This document shows positions 5,728 through 9,457 of a stretch of DNA of 9,457 bases, piece after piece (the first letter of the stretch is position 1; each line of letters opens with the position of its first letter). Made by a program: the position numbers and the translations under genes. Where the stretch lies: assembly GCA_003132865.1 (NCBI GenBank), contig PKYZ01000466.1:1-9457 (forward strand), read 5' to 3'. Source of the stretch: Bryobacterales bacterium (lineage in GTDB: Bacteria > Acidobacteriota > Terriglobia > Bryobacterales > Bryobacteraceae). A model generated the notes under the pieces. The model saw only the letters and a list, made by a program, of their open reading frames with translations. It was not told the origin of the DNA and did not search any database.

Positions 5728-7620
5728 GTGCTTACTACCGCCAACCCAGCCGCCCGCTCCCTCGCCGACGTGCATTCCACCGTCGGCACGGCGGACATGC
5801 CCGTCTGGCGGCGCATGCTCGCTTTCGCCGGGCCAGCCTACCTCGTCAGCGTCGGCTACATGGACCCCGGCAATTGGGCCACCGACCTCGAAGGCGGCGC
5901 GCGCTTTGGCTACGCCCTCATCTGGGTGCTGGTGATGTCCAACTTCATGGCCATCCTCCTGCAAACCCTGAGCGCGCGCCTGGGCATCGTATCCGGCCGC
6001 GACCTGGCGCAGGCCTGCCGCGAGACTTACCCGCGGCCCATCACGATCGCCCTGTGGGTGCTGTGCGAGATCGCCATCGCCGCCTGCGATCTGGCCGAGG
6101 TCCTGGGCGCGGCCATCGCCTTGAACCTGCTCTTTCATATTCCACTGCTGATCGGCGTCGTGCTGACCGCGGCCGATACGCTCCTGCTGCTCTGGTTCCA
6201 GGGCCTCGGCATCCGCTACGTCGAAGCGTTTATTCTGGCCCTCATCGCGGTGATGGCGACCTGCTTTTGCATCGAGATCGTACTCGCCAGGCCGGTGGCG
6301 TCGCAAGTGTTCCTGGGCGTGATCCCGCGCATCAACGGTAAGAGCCTGTATGTCGCCATTGGCATGCTGGGCGCCACCGTGATGCCGCACAATCTCTATC
6401 TGCATTCGGCGCTGGTGCAGACGCGCCAGATCGGCCACACCGAAGCCGGGAAGCGCCGCGCTTGCCGCTACAATCTGGTGGATTCGGTGGTGGCGCTGAA
6501 TGCCGCGTTGCTGGTGAATCTGGCCATCCTGATCCTCTCCGCGGCGGTCTTCTTCCGCCATGGCATCGTGGTCACCGAAATCCAGCAGGCGCACCTCTTG
6601 CTAGTCCCGCTGCTGGGCACGGCGTTCGCTGGCATCCTGTTCGCCGTCGCGCTGCTGTGTTCCGGGCAGTCCTCCACGCTCACCGGCACGCTGGCCGGCC
6701 AGATCGTGATGGAAGGCTTCTTGAACATCCGCATGCGCCCGTGGCTGCGCCGCCTCATCACGCGCACCATCGCCATCATTCCCGCCGCCCTCGTCGTTTA
6801 CATTTCGGGCGACAAGGGCACCTACCAACTGCTCATCCTCAGCCAGGTGATTCTGAGCATGCAGTTGCCGTTCGCCGTCATTCCCCTGATTCATTTCACC
6901 AGCGACCGCCGCCGCATGGGCGCATTCGCCAACAAACTCTGGGTGCAATGGCTCTCGTGGGCCGCGGCCGTGCTGATCCTGGCGCTCAACATCTGGCTGC
7001 TGGCCGATGGCCTGGGTCAACTGCTCGGCTCGGCCGCCAACCGCCCCATCGTCTGGTTCCCGTTGGTCTTGGCGGGAACCGGAGTGGCGGGCCTGCTGGT
7101 TTGGATTTCGTTTGAGCCGCTCATCGCGCATTGGGCGCGGCACGGTTTTGGACGGGCTTCTCTGACCATACCCGAACCGGCGGCGGAGCCGCCCGCCGCG
7201 CTCGAATACCACCGGATTCTGGTACCGCTGGATCATACCGAGCTGGACCGCAAGGCTCTCAGCCACGCGTCTGCCATGGCCAAAATGCATGGCGCCAAGC
7301 TATACCTGCTGCACGTGGAAGAGGGCGTCACCAGCCGGATCTATGGGCCGTTATCGTCGACCGCGGAGGTCGAGGCCGGGGAGCAGTACCTGGAGCGCAT
7401 TGCCGAATCTCTCCGCGCCGGTGGGATCGACGTGGAAACCGCCATCGTGCATGCTCCCCGTCCCGGTAGCCAGATCGTGCGCTATGCCTTGGAGATCCAG
7501 CCCGACCTCATTATTATGGGCGCCCACGGCCATCGCCGCTTGAAAGATTTGATATTCGGGAATACAATTAATCCAGTGCGGCACGAACTGCGTGTACCCC
7601 TGCTGATTGTCAGAAAATAG
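5728..7620 (+). CDS. Nramp-family divalent metal transporter (MntH-like) fused to a UspA domain
   Basis: This 630-residue inner-membrane protein couples a proton-driven Mn2+/Fe2+ importer to a universal-stress domain. The Nramp part (about 25-465) has 11-12 hydrophobic segments. The metal-binding motif DPGN (46-49) lies in broken helix 1 and Ala216-Thr-Val-Met219-Pro-His in helix 6, so the four known metal-ligand positions (Asp, Asn, Ala, Met) are intact. After a Pro/Ala-rich linker (about 480-492), residues 494-630 form a cytoplasmic UspA domain, starting YHRILVPLD. It carries GAHGHRRLKDLIFGN (598-612), the G-2x-G-9x-G ATP-binding signature, with Asn at the usual Ser/Thr position. The domain may tune transport to ATP or stress (inference). 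The start is GTG 5728, because the conserved-looking SLADVHSTV follows it; ATG 5797 (codon 24) is the alternative. No Shine-Dalgarno is seen. Manganese is the likely substrate. Confidence 0.93.
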   Translation: MLTTANPAARSLADVHSTVGTADMPVWRRMLAFAGPAYLVSVGYMDPGNWATDLEGGARFGYALIWVLVMSNFMAILLQTLSARLGIVSGRDLAQACRETYPRPITIALWVLCEIAIAACDLAEVLGAAIALNLLFHIPLLIGVVLTAADTLLLLWFQGLGIRYVEAFILALIAVMATCFCIEIVLARPVASQVFLGVIPRINGKSLYVAIGMLGATVMPHNLYLHSALVQTRQIGHTEAGKRRACRYNLVDSVVALNAALLVNLAILILSAAVFFRHGIVVTEIQQAHLLLVPLLGTAFAGILFAVALLCSGQSSTLTGTLAGQIVMEGFLNIRMRPWLRRLITRTIAIIPAALVVYISGDKGTYQLLILSQVILSMQLPFAVIPLIHFTSDRRRMGAFANKLWVQWLSWAAAVLILALNIWLLADGLGQLLGSAANRPIVWFPLVLAGTGVAGLLVWISFEPLIAHWARHGFGRASLTIPEPAAEPPAALEYHRILVPLDHTELDRKALSHASAMAKMHGAKLYLLHVEEGVTSRIYGPLSSTAEVEAGEQYLERIAESLRAGGIDVETAIVHAPRPGSQIVRYALEIQPDLIIMGAHGHRRLKDLIFGNTINPVRHELRVPLLIVRK

Positions 7621-7624
7621 TGGG

Positions 7625-7662
7625 GCAGACCTCCAGGTCTGCGCGGGTTCTCCAGAACCCGC
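7625..7662. repeat. Two abutting perfect hairpins after the Nramp stop
   Basis: GCAGACCT-CC-AGGTCTGC (7625-7642) is followed with no gap by a second palindrome of two perfect 9-base arms (7643-7662), GCGGGTTCT and AGAACCCGC around CC. Each folds with the same TCCA loop. They begin four bases after the Nramp stop. Without a T-run they are not a classical intrinsic terminator. They look like a REP-like or interspersed palindromic unit that may end transcription in both directions or stabilise the transcript. Confidence 0.7.
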
Positions 7663-7766
7663 TCTTCGCCGAGGCTGGGACATAGCGCCACGAGGACGTG
7701 TCCAAGCAACACAGCCGGCCATCATAGCGAACAGTAAGTAATTTGTTTTCAATAAGTTGAATTGGT

Positions 7767-8324
7767 ATGCGAAGTGCTCCGTGGCATGTCGTGCTGAAAC
7801 CCGTGCGAGTCGCGCTTTGCCTGGCCGTCTGGCTTGCGCCCGTCTGGGGCGCCACCCTGGAGCTGCTCAGCCTGAACGACCTGATCTCGAAGTCCACCAC
7901 CATCGTCCAGGCGCAGGTCACCGGATCTTCCGCCTCTTATAGCGGCACGGTCATCTACACGCACTATAAGGTCGGCGTGCTGGCGCAGTGGAAGGGCCCC
8001 ACCCAGAGCACCATCGACGTGCAGGTCCCCGGGGGAACCGCCAACGGCATCCGCCAGACCTATCCCGGTGTGCCGCAGTTGGTCACCGGCCAGCAATACG
8101 TGCTGTTCCTGTGGACATCGAGCAAGGGCGCGACCTACCCAATGGGATTCACTCAAGGCGTGTTCAACCTGCTGCAGGACGCCTCCGGCAATGTCACGGC
8201 AGGGCAGATGCCCACCACGGAAACCATCCTGGCGCCTGGCGCCGGACAGGTGGTGAAGAGCCAGCCTATCGGCATGCCGTTGACGCAACTGATTTCAGCC
8301 ATCGCAGCCGGAGGCACCCCTTAA
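7767..8324 (+). CDS. Exported hypothetical protein upstream of the matrixin-like protease
   Basis: I do not recognise a named family in this 185-residue protein. It has a signal peptide: basic residues up to Arg14, a hydrophobic core VALCLAVWLAPVW (15-27), and a likely cleavage after Ala29. The mature part looks beta-rich, with LNDLISKSTTIVQAQVTGS (37-55), YSGTVIYTHYKVGVLAQWKG (58-77), VQVPGG (85-90) and GQQYVLFLWT (108-117). No catalytic motif or metal site is evident. The gene ends two bases before the next start, and the ribosome site of the protease gene lies inside its last codons, so the two are almost certainly co-expressed. It could be a partner, propeptide-like inhibitor or substrate of the protease, but nothing in the sequence decides this. 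It is preceded by an AT-rich patch (about 7736-7766) without a clear -35/-10 pair. Confidence 0.8.
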   Translation: MRSAPWHVVLKPVRVALCLAVWLAPVWGATLELLSLNDLISKSTTIVQAQVTGSSASYSGTVIYTHYKVGVLAQWKGPTQSTIDVQVPGGTANGIRQTYPGVPQLVTGQQYVLFLWTSSKGATYPMGFTQGVFNLLQDASGNVTAGQMPTTETILAPGAGQVVKSQPIGMPLTQLISAIAAGGTP

Positions 8325-8326
8325 CG

Positions 8327-9439
8327 ATGACGCCGATCATGACGCGGCTGAAGACACTTGCGCTGTTGGCGGGAGCCCTGACCGCCGCCGTGACTCCATC
8401 GGCGGCTTACTACCACTATGTCCACTATCTGAATTCGTCGCAGCCCTACTCTGTCATCTTTGAAAAATTCGACCTCACGGCGCTGCCGGATAAAACCGTC
8501 ACCTTCTTCGTCTCCGACTCCGGGCCTACCAGCTATACTCCGAATGACAGTTTTCCTTCCGTCCTGGAGCAAATCCGCAATGCCACCCAGGTCTGGAACT
8601 CCGTGGCCAGTTCGGATCTGCGGGTGGCCTTTGGCGGTCTGCAGATCGCCAAAACGCCGCAAAGCGTGCCCACCGGCGAAGTGGTTTTCGAAGAACTCCC
8701 GCCGGGCGTACTGGCGTTTGCCGGTCACGCAGTTCCTACGGCCGTCGCGGACGGAGCTCAGTTCGTGCCCATCTTGGGATCGCTCATTCACCTGAACATC
8801 AACCTGACGCAGCAGCCGGGGTCGGCAAGCACGGAGGGTTATACGGGGCCGAGTTATTCGGAGCTCTTTTTCACCGTTCTGGTCCACGAGATCGGGCATG
8901 CCATCGGGTTGCAACACACCTTCACATCTGCCACCATGTCCACCGCAGTGTCGCGCGCCACAAACCGCGCCCGGCCGCTCGATGCCGACGATATCGCCGG
9001 TGTCTCGCTGCTCTATCCCAGGGGCGGCTTCCCGGTTGGATATGGCTCCATCGGCGGTCAGGTGACCATGGGCGGACAGGGCGTGCACCTGGCTTCGGTT
9101 GTGGCCATTCTGCCCAATGGCTCGGCCGTCAGCAACCTGACGAATCCGGATGGGACCTACGAAATCGACGGCTTGCCGCCGGGGAATTATTGGGTGTATG
9201 TGCATCCGCTGCCGCCTACGGCTAATATTACGTGGCCGCTCGATGCGAACAACAACGAGGTAGCAGCCAGCGGACCGTTTGTCAGCACTTTCTATCCCGG
9301 TACCTGGGACCCGAGTCAGTTTAAGACCATCCCTATAGCGCAGGGCGCCAGCGCCGGCAATATCGATTTCTCCGTGCAGCCGCGATCGGCGGTGGAAGTC
9401 TACGATGTTACTTCTTACTGGTACCCTCCTTACCCGTAA
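8327..9439 (+). CDS. Secreted matrixin-like zinc metalloprotease with carboxypeptidase-regulatory-like domain
   Basis: As drawn the protein has 370 residues. A signal peptide covers about 1-27 (MTRLKTLALLAGALTAAVTP then SAA). The metzincin zinc site HEIGHAIGLQH (187-197) supplies three histidines and Glu188, and Met204 in SATMST is the probable Met-turn. LDADDIAGVSLLYP (218-231) is the usual end of a matrixin domain. Residues about 241-295 form a carboxypeptidase-regulatory-like beta-sandwich (GSIGGQVTMGG, TNPDGTYEIDGLPPGNY). It should act outside the cytoplasm on proteins. ATG 8327 is chosen because GGAGG at 8310-8314 precedes it; Met5 (8339) is an alternative. The open frame extends upstream to 7988, but that part only shadows the previous gene. 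The stop at 9437-9439 lies in the right arm of a terminal inverted repeat, so the natural C-terminus may be longer and the gene truncated. Confidence 0.87.
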   Translation: MTPIMTRLKTLALLAGALTAAVTPSAAYYHYVHYLNSSQPYSVIFEKFDLTALPDKTVTFFVSDSGPTSYTPNDSFPSVLEQIRNATQVWNSVASSDLRVAFGGLQIAKTPQSVPTGEVVFEELPPGVLAFAGHAVPTAVADGAQFVPILGSLIHLNINLTQQPGSASTEGYTGPSYSELFFTVLVHEIGHAIGLQHTFTSATMSTAVSRATNRARPLDADDIAGVSLLYPRGGFPVGYGSIGGQVTMGGQGVHLASVVAILPNGSAVSNLTNPDGTYEIDGLPPGNYWVYVHPLPPTANITWPLDANNNEVAASGPFVSTFYPGTWDPSQFKTIPIAQGASAGNIDFSVQPRSAVEVYDVTSYWYPPYP

Positions 9440-9457
9440 GAAGTAACATCGTAGACT
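9397..9457. repeat. Perfect 22-base inverted repeat at the right edge of the window
   Basis: The arm 9397-9418 (beginning AGTCTACGATG) is the exact reverse complement of 9436-9457, which ends at the last base. The 17-base spacer holds an inner GGTA/TACC pair (9420-9423, 9431-9434), so the whole would fold into one long hairpin. The left arm is coding sequence of the protease gene, and the right arm supplies its stop codon. It may be a true hairpin, the start of a longer repeat beyond the window, or a fold-back or assembly artefact at a contig end. Confidence 0.95.

Noticed and set aside
5698..6594. Long minus-strand open frame (298 codons) opposite the Nramp gene
   Set aside because: It is rich in His, Asp, Gln and Gly with no recognisable domain, as expected for the antisense of a GC-rich membrane protein gene with clear Nramp motifs.
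7625..7662. Calling the paired hairpins a standard intrinsic terminator
   Set aside because: No T-run follows either stem; GCTCTTCGCC comes next.
7988..8326. N-terminal extension of the protease frame back to 7988
   Set aside because: It lies entirely over the preceding exported-protein gene in another frame, has low-complexity composition, and the signal peptide begins at 8327.
8321..9205. Minus-strand open frame (294 codons) opposite the protease gene
   Set aside because: Arg/Gly/His-rich with no domain; the plus strand carries the HExxHxxGxxH zinc site and a sensible signal peptide.
1..9457. tRNA, rRNA, CRISPR array or complete insertion sequence
   Set aside because: I saw no cloverleaf with TTCGA-type arm, no regularly spaced direct repeats and no transposase motifs in any frame.

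Overview
The window looks like a piece of a GC-rich genome from the phylum Acidobacteriota, most like the Solibacter/Bryobacter group. This is inferred from gene types only: an ECF-like sigma factor overlapping a membrane-anchored Ser/Thr kinase with a TPR tail, an Nramp transporter fused to UspA, and a secreted matrixin-type protease. The right end finishes exactly on a perfect inverted repeat, which suggests a contig end.

Layout. At 1-154 (minus) is the 5' end of a tldD gene. A DtxR-box-like palindrome lies just upstream of its start. Reading away on the plus strand, 279-3075 holds a two-gene unit, sigma factor then kinase, overlapping by 8 bases. The kinase end overlaps by 82 bases, tail to tail, a minus-strand YcaO gene (2994-4691). 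That YcaO is of the azoline-forming (TOMM/RiPP) type and keeps only a short zinc-cysteine remnant of the usual leader-binding part. Divergent from it is an unrecognised 159-residue protein (4740-5219) with a good sigma-70-like promoter and a strong Shine-Dalgarno site.

The stretch 5220-5727 has no intact gene. It holds a hairpin after the 159-residue gene, a short repeat of a kind I associate with interspersed repeats, and the decayed C-terminal half of a VapC-type PIN toxin on the minus strand. An Nramp-UspA fusion follows (5728-7620), with a dyad over its putative promoter and two abutting perfect hairpins after its stop. The last unit (7767-9439) is two exported proteins two bases apart: a hypothetical with a signal peptide, and a matrixin-like zinc protease with a carboxypeptidase-regulatory-like domain. 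The stop codon of the protease lies inside the terminal inverted repeat, so its C-terminus may be truncated.

How the parts may work together. The sigma factor and kinase are probably one signalling module. The YcaO and the divergent 159-residue protein are the best candidate for an undescribed modification system. TldD nearby is suggestive because TldD/TldE mature microcin B17, a YcaO product, but tldD is also a common housekeeping gene. The other genes are separate units.
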